This document shows positions 1 through 9,360 of a DNA stretch of 41,520 bases, piece by piece. Source of the DNA: Hyphomicrobiales bacterium. GTDB lineage: Bacteria > Pseudomonadota > Alphaproteobacteria > Rhizobiales > JAJFHB01. Every line of letters begins with the position of its first letter. The first letter of the stretch is position 1. The position numbers and the translations under genes are program-made. The notes below the pieces were generated by a model. That model worked only from the letters and a program-made list of their open reading frames with translations. It was not told the DNA's origin and searched no databases. The stretch is taken from positions 1-41,520 of the forward strand of contig JAJFHL010000025.1 of assembly GCA_021775615.1 (NCBI GenBank), in the 5' to 3' direction.

Positions 1-670
1 CGGAAGACTCGTATGACGCGCCGCGGGTGGCGTCGACATCGTCGATACCGGCCGCCGTCAACCACATCTTCCAGTCGACCACGAAGACGTCGTGGATCAG
101 CGCATGGTGCTTGAGATCGCCCGGCTCCTTCAGGGGATGCGGGCCTTCAAGCAGTTGCGGGCTGCAGACCGGGAACAGGTCCTCATCCATGATGAAGTCC
201 GCCTGGAGTCCATCATAGATCCCAGGTCCGTAGCGCAGCGCCAGATCGATATCGTCGTTGATGAAGTCGACCAGGTAGTCGTCGGATGAAATGCGCACGT
301 CGATATCGGGATGCAGCCGCCGGAAACTGCGCAGGCGCGGCAGAAGCCACTTGGAGGCGAAGGAATCGAGGGTCGAAATGTTAATCGCCCCCTCGCCGCT
401 CTGCGCCCGGGCGCGGGCAGTGGCGCGGGCCAGACGGTCAAGGACCGTGCGCACTTCCACCGCGTAAACCTGACCGGTCGCGGTCAGGGTGACCGACCGG
501 GTGGTGCGCCGGAAAAGTTTCTGGCCGAGATCGTCCTCAAGCAGGCGTACCGCACGGCTTACCGCGCCGTGGGTCACGAAGATCTCGTCGGCGGCCTTTG
601 AGAAGCTTCCCAACCGCGCCGCGGCTTCAAAAGCGCGCAATGCGTTCAAAGGTGGCAGCCTCCGAGACAT
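1..670 (-). CDS. LysR-family transcriptional regulator, GcvA-like (C-terminus truncated by window edge)
   Basis: Reverse-strand translation from ATG at 670: MSRRLPPLNALRAFEAAARLGSFSKAADEIFVTHGAVSRAVRLLEDDLGQKLFRRTTRSVTLT..., a typical LysR wHTH; runs off the left edge. Confidence 0.9.
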   Translation of the reverse strand, partial: MSRRLPPLNALRAFEAAARLGSFSKAADEIFVTHGAVSRAVRLLEDDLGQKLFRRTTRSVTLTATGQVYAVEVRTVLDRLARATARARAQSGEGAINISTLDSFASKWLLPRLRSFRRLHPDIDVRISSDDYLVDFINDDIDLALRYGPGIYDGLQADFIMDEDLFPVCSPQLLEGPHPLKEPGDLKHHALIHDVFVVDWKMWLTAAGIDDVDATRGASYESS

Positions 671-685
671 TAACAAACCCCTAAT

Positions 686-704
686 TTGTGATTTTTGATC
701 ACAA
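686..704. promoter_or_regulatory. Inverted repeat TTGTGAT-N5-ATCACAA in the LysR/DUF1127 divergent intergenic region, candidate LysR operator
   Basis: Perfect 7-bp arms read in sequence, 16 bp upstream of the LysR start; CTAAT also present at 681-685. Confidence 0.5.
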
Positions 705-780
705 GTGTGCTGAGTTTATATCGTTTGTCGATTCTTGGGATCAAGACCATATTTCCCCTATAGAATATAGGAGATTCCCG

Positions 781-1011
781 ATGACCATGACCCACGTCGA
801 ACACACATTACCCACACGGAGCGTGAGCAAATCTCATGTTTTGCGCGGCCTGAAGTTCACCGTGAAGACGGCGGTCACTTGGGCGGACCGGGCCAAAAAG
901 CGCCGGGACCTGCGGGAATTGCTGGACCGCGAGGACCGGGTCTTGAAGGACATCGGCCTGCAGCGGGACGATGTCTACCGCGAAGCGCACAAGTGGTTCT
1001 GGGCGGAATAG
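781..1011 (+). CDS. DUF1127 domain-containing small protein
   Basis: C-terminal RRDLRELLDREDRVLKDIGLQRDDVYREAHKWFW matches the DUF1127 pattern; AGGAG about 7 nt before ATG at 781. Confidence 0.8.
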   Translation: MTMTHVEHTLPTRSVSKSHVLRGLKFTVKTAVTWADRAKKRRDLRELLDREDRVLKDIGLQRDDVYREAHKWFWAE

Positions 1012-1088
1012 GCGAGCACCGCCTGGCGAAACATGCCCGAACTATAAACCGGCAGCAGGAAGGCCACGCGTGACCGGATGGCAGTAGC

Positions 1089-3506
1089 CTATCCCCTCAG
1101 AACTCCGCCTGTCGCCTTCTCCACCTGAGCGATCACCTTCTGGCTCACCGCGTCGATTTCCTCGTCGGTGAGCGTGCGTTCGCGTGGCTGCAGGGTGACG
1201 GCGATGGCGAGCGACTTCTTGCCCGCGCCGAGCGCCTGGGCCGCCTTGCCTCCTTCGAACAGGTCGAAGACTGAGACATGGGTGATGAGCGCCTTGTCGG
1301 CGCCCTTTGCGGCGCGGGCGACCTTGTCCGCCGCGACGCCCGCATCGAGGACGAAGGCGAAGTCGCGGCTGACCGCCTGAAGATCCGAGGCATCCAAAGC
1401 CGGACGCGAGGCGCCGCCGGCCTTTTTCGGCTCGGGAATATTGTTCAATACCAGTTCGAAGCCGACCAGCGGCGCCTTGACATCCAGCGCATCGATGACG
1501 CGCGGGTGCAGTTCTCCGAAATGGGCGATCTGGTTCTGCGGCCCGAGCTGGAAGGTGCCGGAGCGGCCGGGATGGAACCAGCCGGGGGCCCCCGCCACGA
1601 CCTGCAGGCTCTGCACCGGAGCGCCGGCCGCCTCGAGCGCGGCGATGGCGTCGGCCTTGGCATCGAATGCGTCCACGGGTCTGGCTTCGCCGGTCCAGTG
1701 ACGCTCCATGGTGGTGCCGCGGCGCACACCGGCGGCGCGAACGGTTTCGTCTACAGGCGCGGCGCCGGCATAGGCCTGCCCGATCTCGAAGAGACCGACA
1801 TCGAGGAACCCGCGCGCCATGTTGCGGGCCACCGCCGCAATCAGGTTGGGCAGCAGCGAGGGCCGCATGTCGGAGAGTTCAGACGATATCGGATTGGCGA
1901 GTTTCAGCTCCGGCTGGCCGCCGCCAAACAGGAGCGCGTGCTCCTCGGGCAGGAACGACCAGGTGACCGCCTCATTGAGGCCACGTGTCGCAAGCGTGCG
2001 CCGGGCAGCGGACGTGCGGCGCTGCAGCCTGGTGAGCACCGGGTGTGTCGTGGCATGACTGCGCTTCATTGGCGCGTTCGGCACCTTGTCGAGACCGACA
2101 ATGCGGCAGACCTCTTCGACCAGATCAGCCTCGCCATGGACATCCGGCCGCCACGGCGGCACCGAACAGTCGAAGCCTGTATCGGTCTGGATAACGCCAA
2201 AGCCGAGCGCCTCGAGAATCCGCTTCTGCTCATCGAGCGGCACTTCGATGCCGCCCAGCGTGCGCACCCGTTCCTTGCGAAGCGTGTAGCTACGCGTAGT
2301 GTCCGGCGCGGCGCCGGCAATCACCAGGTGAGACGGCTCGCCGCCACACAGATCGAGGATCAGGCGCGAGCCGATCTCGGCGCCGGTTTCGACAAAGGCC
2401 GGATCGACGCCGCGCTCGAAACGGTAGCGGGCGTCGGACTGGAGCTGCAGCTTGCGGCCCGTGGTGGCGGTGCGGATCGGATCGAACAGGGCCGCCTCGA
2501 GGAAGACATTGACGGTGCCTTCGGTGCAGCCGGAGCGTTCGCCGCCCATGACGCCGCCAATGGCTTCGGGGCCATTGGCGTCGGCGATCATGGTCATGGT
2601 GTCGTCGAACTCGTATTCCTTGCCGTCGAGCGCCAGCATCTTTTCGCCGGGCTTTGACAGTCGCGCCTGGATGTTGCCGTGCACCTTGTCTGCATCGAAC
2701 ACGTGGAGCGGGCGGCCGTAGGCGTAGGTGACGAAGTTGGTGATGTCGACCAGAGCCGAAATCGGCCTGAGCCCTATGGCGCGCAGCAGGCGCTGCAGCC
2801 AGTCCGGCGAGGGGCCGTTCCTGACGCCGCGGAAATAGCGCCCGACAAACATCGGGCAGGGGGAGTTGTCGGGATCGTCAAAGTTTAGGCTGACCGAAAT
2901 CGGGCTGTCGAAGGTGCCTGCGACCGGCTCGACGTCCAGCGGCTTCAATGTGCCGAGCCCCTTGGCGGCGAGATCGCGGGCAATGCCGCGGATGCCGAGG
3001 GCGTCCGGCCGGTTCGGGGTCAGTTCGATGTCGAACACCGGATCGTCGAGGCCGAGCGCCTCGGCCGCCGGCATGCCGATGGCAAAGCCGTCATCGAGAT
3101 CGATGATGCCGTCATGCTCGTCGGAGATCTGCATTTCGCGTTCCGAACACAGCATGCCGTTTGATTCGACACCGCGGATCTCCGCCTTCTGCAGGTCGAT
3201 ACCGGTGCCCGGAATATGGGTGCCGGACGGCGCGAAGACGCCGGTCATGCCGGTGCGTGCATTGGGTGCGCCGCAGACCACCTGAACCATGCCGTTCGCG
3301 GTTTCCACGTCGCAGACCCGCAAACGATCCGCGTTGGGGTGCTGACGGGCCTCCTTCACCTTGGCAATGGTGAAGGCCGAGAGCGCTTCGGCCATGTTGA
3401 CGACACTGTCGACCTCAAGGCCGACGCCGAGGAGGCCTTCGGCGATCTCATCGACGCTGGCCTCGGTCTCGAGATACTCTTTCAGCCAGGAAAGGGTCAG
3501 CTTCAT
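1089..3506 (-). CDS. pheT: Phenylalanine--tRNA ligase beta subunit
   Basis: 805 aa, [25 protein letters not shown]... with tRNA-binding, B3/B4, B5 and FDX-ACB type regions; overlaps pheS by 4 bp. Confidence 0.97.
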   Translation of the reverse strand: MKLTLSWLKEYLETEASVDEIAEGLLGVGLEVDSVVNMAEALSAFTIAKVKEARQHPNADRLRVCDVETANGMVQVVCGAPNARTGMTGVFAPSGTHIPGTGIDLQKAEIRGVESNGMLCSEREMQISDEHDGIIDLDDGFAIGMPAAEALGLDDPVFDIELTPNRPDALGIRGIARDLAAKGLGTLKPLDVEPVAGTFDSPISVSLNFDDPDNSPCPMFVGRYFRGVRNGPSPDWLQRLLRAIGLRPISALVDITNFVTYAYGRPLHVFDADKVHGNIQARLSKPGEKMLALDGKEYEFDDTMTMIADANGPEAIGGVMGGERSGCTEGTVNVFLEAALFDPIRTATTGRKLQLQSDARYRFERGVDPAFVETGAEIGSRLILDLCGGEPSHLVIAGAAPDTTRSYTLRKERVRTLGGIEVPLDEQKRILEALGFGVIQTDTGFDCSVPPWRPDVHGEADLVEEVCRIVGLDKVPNAPMKRSHATTHPVLTRLQRRTSAARRTLATRGLNEAVTWSFLPEEHALLFGGGQPELKLANPISSELSDMRPSLLPNLIAAVARNMARGFLDVGLFEIGQAYAGAAPVDETVRAAGVRRGTTMERHWTGEARPVDAFDAKADAIAALEAAGAPVQSLQVVAGAPGWFHPGRSGTFQLGPQNQIAHFGELHPRVIDALDVKAPLVGFELVLNNIPEPKKAGGASRPALDASDLQAVSRDFAFVLDAGVAADKVARAAKGADKALITHVSVFDLFEGGKAAQALGAGKKSLAIAVTLQPRERTLTDEEIDAVSQKVIAQVEKATGGVLRG

Positions 3507-4588
3507 CGGGTCAGTCCTCCCGCAAGGGTCGGCACATCGAGGGCCGAAAACCCGTAGTGGCGCAGCCAGCGCAGATCCGCCTCGAAGAAGGCGCGCAGGT
3601 CCGGAATACCGTATTTGAGCATGGCGAGGCGGTCGAGCCCCATGCCGAAGGCAAAGCCCTGATAGCGCTCGGGATCGAGCCCGCCGGCGGCGATCACATT
3701 GGGATGGACCACGCCGGAGCCGAGAATTTCAAGCCAGTCGTCACCGGCGCCGATCTTGACCTGTCCGCCTTCCCAGGAACAGCCGACATCGACTTCCATG
3801 GACGGCTCGGTGAAGGGGAAGTGCGAGGCGCGGAAGCGCATCTTCACGTCGTCGACCTCGAAGAACGCCTTGCAGAATTCCTCCAGGCACCATTTCAGAT
3901 GCCCGAGATGGGTCTCCTCGTCGAGCACCAGGCCCTCGATCTGGTGGAACATGGGGGTGTGGGTCTGGTCACTGTCGCAGCGATAGGTACGGCCGGGCGC
4001 GATGATGCGGATCGGCGGCTCCTGGTTCTCCATGGTGCGGATCTGGACCGGGCTGGTGTGGGTCCGCAGCACCATGCGCGAGCCGTCCTCGCGCTCGTTG
4101 AAATAGAACGTGTCGTGTTCCTGGCGGGCGGGGTGTTCTTCGGGAATGTTGAGCGCGGTGAAATTGTAGAAGTCGGTCTCGATATGCGGGCCTTCGGCCA
4201 CCGCGAAACCCATGTCGCCGAAGATCTGGATGACCTCGTCGAGCACCTGGCTGACCGGATGCACGGTACCCATGCGTTCGGGACGCGCCGGCAGGGTGAC
4301 ATCGATGGTTTCGGTGGCGAGCCGCGCTTCGAGCACCTCGTCATGAAGGCCCCGGCGCTTCGCCGTGATGGCATCGCCGATGCGGGTCTTGAGACCGTTC
4401 AGGGCCGGCCCCATGACCTTGCGCTGGTCGGCATCCATGCCGCCGAGGCCCTTCATGAGTTCGGAAATGGAGCCCTTCTTGCCGAGCGCGGCGACGCGGA
4501 CCGCTTCCAATGCGGTCTCATCGCCCGCCGCGTCCACGGTGGCGAGGAGTTCCTGTTCGAGGTCTTCGAGCTGTGCTGTCGCGCTCAT
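3503..4588 (-). CDS. pheS: Phenylalanine--tRNA ligase alpha subunit
   Basis: [24 protein letters not shown]... with [18 protein letters not shown] class II motif 3; start set at the internal Met of the ORF. Confidence 0.97.
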   Translation of the reverse strand: MSATAQLEDLEQELLATVDAAGDETALEAVRVAALGKKGSISELMKGLGGMDADQRKVMGPALNGLKTRIGDAITAKRRGLHDEVLEARLATETIDVTLPARPERMGTVHPVSQVLDEVIQIFGDMGFAVAEGPHIETDFYNFTALNIPEEHPARQEHDTFYFNEREDGSRMVLRTHTSPVQIRTMENQEPPIRIIAPGRTYRCDSDQTHTPMFHQIEGLVLDEETHLGHLKWCLEEFCKAFFEVDDVKMRFRASHFPFTEPSMEVDVGCSWEGGQVKIGAGDDWLEILGSGVVHPNVIAAGGLDPERYQGFAFGMGLDRLAMLKYGIPDLRAFFEADLRWLRHYGFSALDVPTLAGGLTR

Positions 4589-4681
4589 ATGATCAATCCG
4601 TTTTCGTGATACCAAAGCCAAGGCGGCCGCTGAACCGTGAGGTGCGCGGGGCCCGGCAAGTCCGGTGTCGTAAACGGTGAG

Positions 4682-5035
4682 CTAGAGAGCTGCCTTCGCC
4701 TTCTCGACCAATGCCTTGAAGGCTTCGGGCTCATGCACCGCGAGATCGGCCAGCACCTTGCGGTCGACCTCAACACCGGCCTTGTCGAGCCCGTTGATAA
4801 ATCGTCCGTAGGTGAATTCGAGTTCGCGGCAGGCGGCGTTGATGCGCTGGATCCACAGGGCGCGGAAGTTGCGCTTGCGGACGCGCCGGTCGCGATAGGC
4901 GTATTGGCCGGCCTTTTCGACCGCCTGATTGGCGACCCGAAAGGTGTTCTTGCGGCGGCCGTAATAGCCCTTGGCTTTCTTGATGACTTTACGGTGGCGG
5001 GCGTGGGTGGTGACGCCCCTTTTAACGCGTGCCAT
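4682..5035 (-). CDS. rplT: 50S ribosomal protein L20
   Basis: [51 protein letters not shown]... Confidence 0.98.
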   Translation of the reverse strand: MARVKRGVTTHARHRKVIKKAKGYYGRRKNTFRVANQAVEKAGQYAYRDRRVRKRNFRALWIQRINAACRELEFTYGRFINGLDKAGVEVDRKVLADLAVHEPEAFKALVEKAKAAL

Positions 5036-5078
5036 TGCGGTTCTCCTTTAAGCGAGTGGCGTTCGGTCCAACGGACAT

Positions 5079-5276
5079 TCAGTCGTTGGGCAGAAACTTG
5101 CGGACGATCTTGGCATCCTGGGGCGACAGGATCGTTGTGCCCCGCTGATTGCGGATCTGCTTGTTGGTCCGCTTGATCATGCCATGCTGCTTGTTGGCCT
5201 GATTGGCGCGGATTTTGCCGCTCGCGGTCTTTGAGAAGCGCTTTTTGGCGCTCGACTTGGTCTTCATCTTGGGCAT
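5079..5276 (-). CDS. rpmI: 50S ribosomal protein L35
   Basis: [51 protein letters not shown]..., 65 aa. Confidence 0.97.
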   Translation of the reverse strand: MPKMKTKSSAKKRFSKTASGKIRANQANKQHGMIKRTNKQIRNQRGTTILSPQDAKIVRKFLPND

Positions 5277-5298
5277 TTTGCTTCCCTTAGAAGTCTGG

Positions 5299-5334
5299 GC
5301 CGGTGACGGACGGCACGGGGCCTGCCTCACCAGC
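5299..5334 (-). promoter_or_regulatory. Hairpin in the rpmI 5' leader
   Basis: Minus strand GCTGGTGA...TCACCGGC (8 bp, one wobble) with a nested GGCA/TGCC, 23 nt upstream of the rpmI ATG. Confidence 0.4.
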
Positions 5335-5494
5335 GAATGGATAAGCCTGCAAATCTTACGAATGCTTTGCGGGCGGGAGCATTTCGAACCGACGCGGCAG
5401 CCCATTGAAGCCGGACGGTTCCGAAACGTGGCGGGTTATAGGCGCGGGCGCCGCGAAAGGCAAGCATGTTGTGGCCGCCGCAGCCCACTCCAAA

Positions 5495-5512
5495 CTGTCA
5501 TAAATCTGTTGT
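5495..5512 (+). promoter_or_regulatory. Candidate PhoB (Pho) box CTGTCAT-AAAT-CTGTTGT
   Basis: Two 7-bp direct repeats (CTGTCAT, CTGTTGT) with an AT-rich 4-nt spacer, as in the Pho box; about 80 bp upstream of the GNAT CDS. Confidence 0.55.
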
Positions 5513-5593
5513 AGTGACAGCGGCTTCGCGGTACCGCGGTTAAAATTTTTCACACGATGTTCAAATTCAGAGCCAACCCGTCACAAGTGAAGC

Positions 5594-6061
5594 ATGACTG
5601 AAGCCGACACAGACCTCACCATACGGCTGGCGCGCAAAGGCGATGTTGTCGCTATCCTGTCGCTGATTTCCGAGGACGAGAGCGCCCTTCACGCCGACCG
5701 GCCGGACGGCGATCTGACGGTCTATCGGCACGCCTTCGATGAGATTTCCGCAGACGCACGCAACGAACTTTTCGTTGCGGAACGCGACGGAACCGTGCTC
5801 GGCACCTTCCAGGTGACGTACATCCCCTACATCTTCGATGGCGGGCGCGAACGCGCCCTGATCGAGACCATGTTCGTCGCCAAGTCAGCCCGCGGCCAGG
5901 GCATCGGCGGCGTCATGATCGGTTTCGTTCTCGAGCGGGCACGCGACCGCGGCTGCATCATGGCCGAACTCAACTCCAACAAGGAACGGGCCGACGCCCA
6001 CAGGTTCTACGAAGCCGCCGGGTTCAAGTGCACACATGAAGGCTTCAAGGCGCTGCTTTAA
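5594..6061 (+). CDS. GNAT-family N-acetyltransferase
   Basis: ALIETMFVAKSARGQGIGGVMIGFVLERARDRGCIMAELNSNKERADAHRFYEAAGF: GNAT acetyl-CoA loop and C-terminal motif. Confidence 0.9.
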   Translation: MTEADTDLTIRLARKGDVVAILSLISEDESALHADRPDGDLTVYRHAFDEISADARNELFVAERDGTVLGTFQVTYIPYIFDGGRERALIETMFVAKSARGQGIGGVMIGFVLERARDRGCIMAELNSNKERADAHRFYEAAGFKCTHEGFKALL

Positions 6062-6081
6062 CGACAGGGGCTGACACCGCT

Positions 6082-6762
6082 ATGGCTGAAACCGATCTCA
6101 CCCGCAGACTGGGCGCCGAAGCGCTCGGCACCGCCTTCCTGCTCGCCACCGTGGTGGGCTCCGGCATCATGGCCGAGCGGTTGGCCGGCGGCAATGTGGC
6201 GATCGCGCTCTTGGGCAACACGATCCCCACCGGCGCCATACTGGTGGTGCTGATCATGATCTTCGGTCCGGTTTCGGGCGCCCATTTCAACCCGGCGGTA
6301 ACCGTGGCTTTCGCCGCCCGCCGGGACATCGGGGCCGGCCACGCGGCGGCCTATATCACGGCCCAGGTGGTCGGCGGGCTGCTCGGCATGCTGGCGGCAC
6401 ACCTGATGTTCGAGGAGCAACTGTTCCAGATCTCCGAAACGGCGCGCACCGGCGGGGCGCAATGGTTCGCCGAAGTGATCGCGACCTTCGGACTGGTGAC
6501 GGTGATCTTCGGTGCCCTCAAATGGCGCGCCGAGGCGGTTCCCTACATGGTCGGCCTCTATATCACGGCCGCCTACTGGTTCACCGCGTCGACCAGTTTC
6601 GCCAACCCGGCGGTGACCTTCGCACGCAGTTTCACCAATACGTTTTCAGGCATCGACCCGGCCCATATGCCGGCATTCGTCACGGCGCAAATCGTCGGCG
6701 CACTGGTGGCGGTAGCTGTCGGCGCCTGGCTGTTCGACGGGGGGCGGCAGCCGGTCAACTGA
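6082..6762 (+). CDS. MIP/aquaporin family channel, AqpS-like
   Basis: Two NPA motifs (GAHFNPAVTVAF, TSFANPAVTFARSF) and multiple TM segments; starts 20 bp after the GNAT stop. Confidence 0.9.
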   Translation: MAETDLTRRLGAEALGTAFLLATVVGSGIMAERLAGGNVAIALLGNTIPTGAILVVLIMIFGPVSGAHFNPAVTVAFAARRDIGAGHAAAYITAQVVGGLLGMLAAHLMFEEQLFQISETARTGGAQWFAEVIATFGLVTVIFGALKWRAEAVPYMVGLYITAAYWFTASTSFANPAVTFARSFTNTFSGIDPAHMPAFVTAQIVGALVAVAVGAWLFDGGRQPVN

Positions 6763-6922
6763 CCGCAATGCCTGGCACCCCATCTGCCGTTATGTGGCCT
6801 AAATGTCACATTCGGCGCGGCATGTGAGCCTGGCGCCCGCAACACCCGCAAACCATCCCAAATCCGCCTGCCACCCGGGCTTACGAGGCCCGGAAGCACC
6901 GCAGAACATGGAGATGGTACCG

Positions 6923-7045
6923 ATGAGCAGCAAGCTTGAATTTCTGGATGCAGCACTTGGCGTGCTCATCCTGTCCGTGTCGGCCACCCTGCTTGGTGTG
7001 CCGTACTTTCTGATCCTCGCCTCGCCGTTCCTCGGCGGGCTCTGA
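6923..7045 (+). CDS. Putative 40-aa hydrophobic small protein
   Basis: MSSKLEFLDAALGVLILSVSATLLGVPYFLILASPFLGGL; GGAG at 6910-6913 suitably placed before ATG 6923. Confidence 0.4.
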   Translation: MSSKLEFLDAALGVLILSVSATLLGVPYFLILASPFLGGL

Positions 7046-7058
7046 CATCACGCGCGGG

Positions 7059-7086
7059 CGGCTGGCGACACACAGGGCGTCAGCCG
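7059..7086. terminator. Hairpin between convergent genes, possible terminator without U-tract
   Basis: CGGCTGGCG / CGTCAGCCG, 9 bp with one G-T wobble, 10-nt loop. Confidence 0.35.
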
Positions 7087-7119
7087 CACGACGCGAGCAG
7101 GAAAATCGAACCACGACTT

Positions 7120-7434
7120 TCAGGTGAAATAGACGGCGTAGGCCCGAACGGCCCAGTAGGGGATGAGCACCAGGGTACACAGGCTCCAGGCAATCGCCAG
7201 GCGGTAACTGCCACGCCGGTAGCCACGCCATGGAACCAACGCGCCGAGGATCGCGATAACCGGCATCAGCAAAAGCACAAGCATCGTGCCCCAGACATAA
7301 AGCTCGTGCAGGATGCCGTCGCCCGGAGTATCCAGCATATAGACCGCAAAGCCCGCCGGTATTATGCTCGGCGCGAAGATCAGGACGCATATCACCGCGG
7401 TGACGGTCGCGAGACGCCGGGCGAAGCTGCGCAT
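7120..7434 (-). CDS. Hypothetical membrane protein, 104 aa
   Basis: MRSFARRLATVTAVICVLIFAPSIIPAGFAVYMLDTPGDG... with about three hydrophobic segments. Confidence 0.55.
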   Translation of the reverse strand: MRSFARRLATVTAVICVLIFAPSIIPAGFAVYMLDTPGDGILHELYVWGTMLVLLLMPVIAILGALVPWRGYRRGSYRLAIAWSLCTLVLIPYWAVRAYAVYFT

Positions 7435-7451
7435 CGTGCCCTCGGGCCCGG

Positions 7452-7934
7452 TCAAATTCCGCCGCCCAGGATCCCGCCGATCAAGCCGATCAGGAACAGG
7501 GCGCCGAGAACCACGGCGATACCCTTGAGGATGAGCATGCCCAAACCGGGCTTGGCGGTGGCGGCTGCGGTTTCGTGTTGCGATGACATCTCGGCATCGC
7601 GCGACGATGCCGCACCGGAGGGATCGGCAGCAAGTGGATGCGCAGGCGCCGCGCGCCACCAGAGATAAATCTTGCGCAGCAGAAAGAAGACCCCTCCCAA
7701 GGCAAGAAGCATGGGCAGGCCGGTGAACGCCGTTACCAGCATGACACCCATGCCGAACTCGCCGATCTGCTTGTAGGACTCAGATGAACAGACAATGGCG
7801 CCGGTATCGATCCTGGAGCAGGCATCGGTAACGCTTAGGAGGATGACCGAGCCGAAGCCAACAACCACAATCAAAAGCGCCGCGTAGCACAGGATCCGCA
7901 GCAGAAGAAACAGAACACGTCCCACATCTTTCAT
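7452..7934 (-). CDS. Hypothetical membrane protein, 160 aa
   Basis: MKDVGRVLFLLLRILCYAALLIVVVGFGSVILLSV..., several TM segments; runs into the 7120-7434 gene in the same direction. Confidence 0.65.
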   Translation of the reverse strand: MKDVGRVLFLLLRILCYAALLIVVVGFGSVILLSVTDACSRIDTGAIVCSSESYKQIGEFGMGVMLVTAFTGLPMLLALGGVFFLLRKIYLWWRAAPAHPLAADPSGAASSRDAEMSSQHETAAATAKPGLGMLILKGIAVVLGALFLIGLIGGILGGGI

Positions 7935-8100
7935 CGCCGCATCCTCCCAGCCCGCCGGGTGTTGTTTCCGGGCGCGAGCTTAGCCGAAGCGTTACGATTA
8001 CGAAACCGCGGGCCGCGCGCTGTTGAATTCGCGGCCCGGGTGGAGGACACTGGGCCGACCACCCGTCCGATGACCGCACGATGAGGATCTGCAAACACCA

Positions 8101-8694
8101 ATGGCCCAGAGACTGGATGCATCCGCCCTCGACCAGCTGTTTCACGCCGCGCGCTCGCACAGTGCCTGGCGGGACGCAGACGTGCCGGATACGGTCCTGC
8201 ACGATCTGGTCGACCTTGTGAAAATGGGCCCGACCACCGCGAACTCGCTTCCGACCCGCATCGTTTTCGTCAGGTCGGACACCGGGAAGGCGCGTCTCGA
8301 ACCTCATGTTTCCGCCGGCAACAGGGACAAGACCCTGACCGCGCCGGTCTGTGCAATCCTTGGGTACGATGTGGCGTTCTATGACCGCCTCGACGCCTAT
8401 TTTCCGCATGAGCCGTCCGCCCGGAACTGGTTCGCCGGCGATCCGGGGGCGGCGGAGGTGCACGCCTTCCGCAACGGCTCGCTGCAGGGCGGCTATTTCA
8501 TTCTTGCGGCCCGGGCGCTCGGTCTCGACACCGGACCCATGAGCGGCTTCGACAATGCCGGCGTCGATGCGGAATTCTTCGCCAACACCACCGTCAGGTC
8601 GAATTTCCTGTGCTGCCTTGGCGCCGGCGACCCGGCCCAACTCATCGAGCGCAGCCCGCGGCCGGAGTTCAGCGACATTGCCGAAATCCTCTGA
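8101..8694 (+). CDS. Nitroreductase family protein, malonic semialdehyde reductase (RutE)/HadB-like
   Basis: MAQRLDASALDQLFHAARSHSAWRDADVPDTVLHDLVDLVKMGPTTANSLPTRIVFV...LDTGPMSGFDNAGVDAEFF, RutE-like pattern. Confidence 0.85.
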   Translation: MAQRLDASALDQLFHAARSHSAWRDADVPDTVLHDLVDLVKMGPTTANSLPTRIVFVRSDTGKARLEPHVSAGNRDKTLTAPVCAILGYDVAFYDRLDAYFPHEPSARNWFAGDPGAAEVHAFRNGSLQGGYFILAARALGLDTGPMSGFDNAGVDAEFFANTTVRSNFLCCLGAGDPAQLIERSPRPEFSDIAEIL

Positions 8695-9360
8695 ATGATC
8701 GTTCTTGCCTTCGATACCGCGATGGCGTCCTGCTCGGCCGCCGTCGTTCGATGCGCCGACGGAGACAGCCGGATTCTCGGGCAGATCCACGAAACGCGGA
8801 CCCGGGGGCATGCCGAAGTGCTGGCGCCGATGATCGCCCAGGTGATGGCGGATGCCGGTGTGGCATTCGCCGATCTCGACCGCATCGCGGTTACGACCGG
8901 CCCCGGCACGTTCACCGGCGTGCGAATCGGGGTGGCGACGGCGCGCGGCATTGCGGTCGCGTCGGGACTGCCGGTGGCCGGCGTCACCACCCTGAAGGCC
9001 GTTGCGGCCGGCGCCGCCAAACACCGCGCGGTACAGGGCCGGGCCATTGCGCCCGTGTTCGACGCGCGGCGCGGTGAGGTCTATGTGCAATGCTTTTCAG
9101 ACACTCTGGACGCGCTGACCCGGCCGCAGGTCCTGGGATACGACGAAGCGTGGCGGGCAGTCCGCGAGTATCGGCCGATACTGGCAGGTACCGGCGCTGG
9201 ACTGCTGCCGGTGACGGACGAGGCGGCGGCCGGCAGCGGCGCCCTGCCCGACCAGCCGACCGCGGCGATCATCGCCGAACTGGGCGCGGCGGGCGGGATT
9301 TCCGCTGACCCGGTTGTGCCGCTCTATCTTCGGGCGCCCGACGCCAAGCTTCCGTCATGA
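8695..9360 (+). CDS. tsaB: tRNA t6A biosynthesis protein TsaB
   Basis: MIVLAFDTAMASCSAAVVR...ITTGPGTFTGVRIGVATARGIAVA-type motif (VTTGPGTFTGVRIGVATARG). Confidence 0.95.
   Translation: MIVLAFDTAMASCSAAVVRCADGDSRILGQIHETRTRGHAEVLAPMIAQVMADAGVAFADLDRIAVTTGPGTFTGVRIGVATARGIAVASGLPVAGVTTLKAVAAGAAKHRAVQGRAIAPVFDARRGEVYVQCFSDTLDALTRPQVLGYDEAWRAVREYRPILAGTGAGLLPVTDEAAAGSGALPDQPTAAIIAELGAAGGISADPVVPLYLRAPDAKLPS

Noticed and set aside
1278-2657. 459-aa ORF opposite pheT
   Set aside because: Shadow frame of pheT with low-complexity composition.
3557-4609. 350-aa ORF opposite pheS
   Set aside because: Shadow frame of pheS.
6792-6811. ATGTG-N10-CACAT inverted repeat after the aquaporin gene, considered as a CRP/FNR-type site
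   Set aside because: Half-site spacing does not match TGTGA-N6-TCACA or TTGAT-N4-ATCAA, and 5-bp arms are likely by chance.
7780-9090. 436-aa antisense ORF spanning the RutE-like gene and tsaB
   Set aside because: Covers two genes with clear homology on the other strand; no domain recognised.
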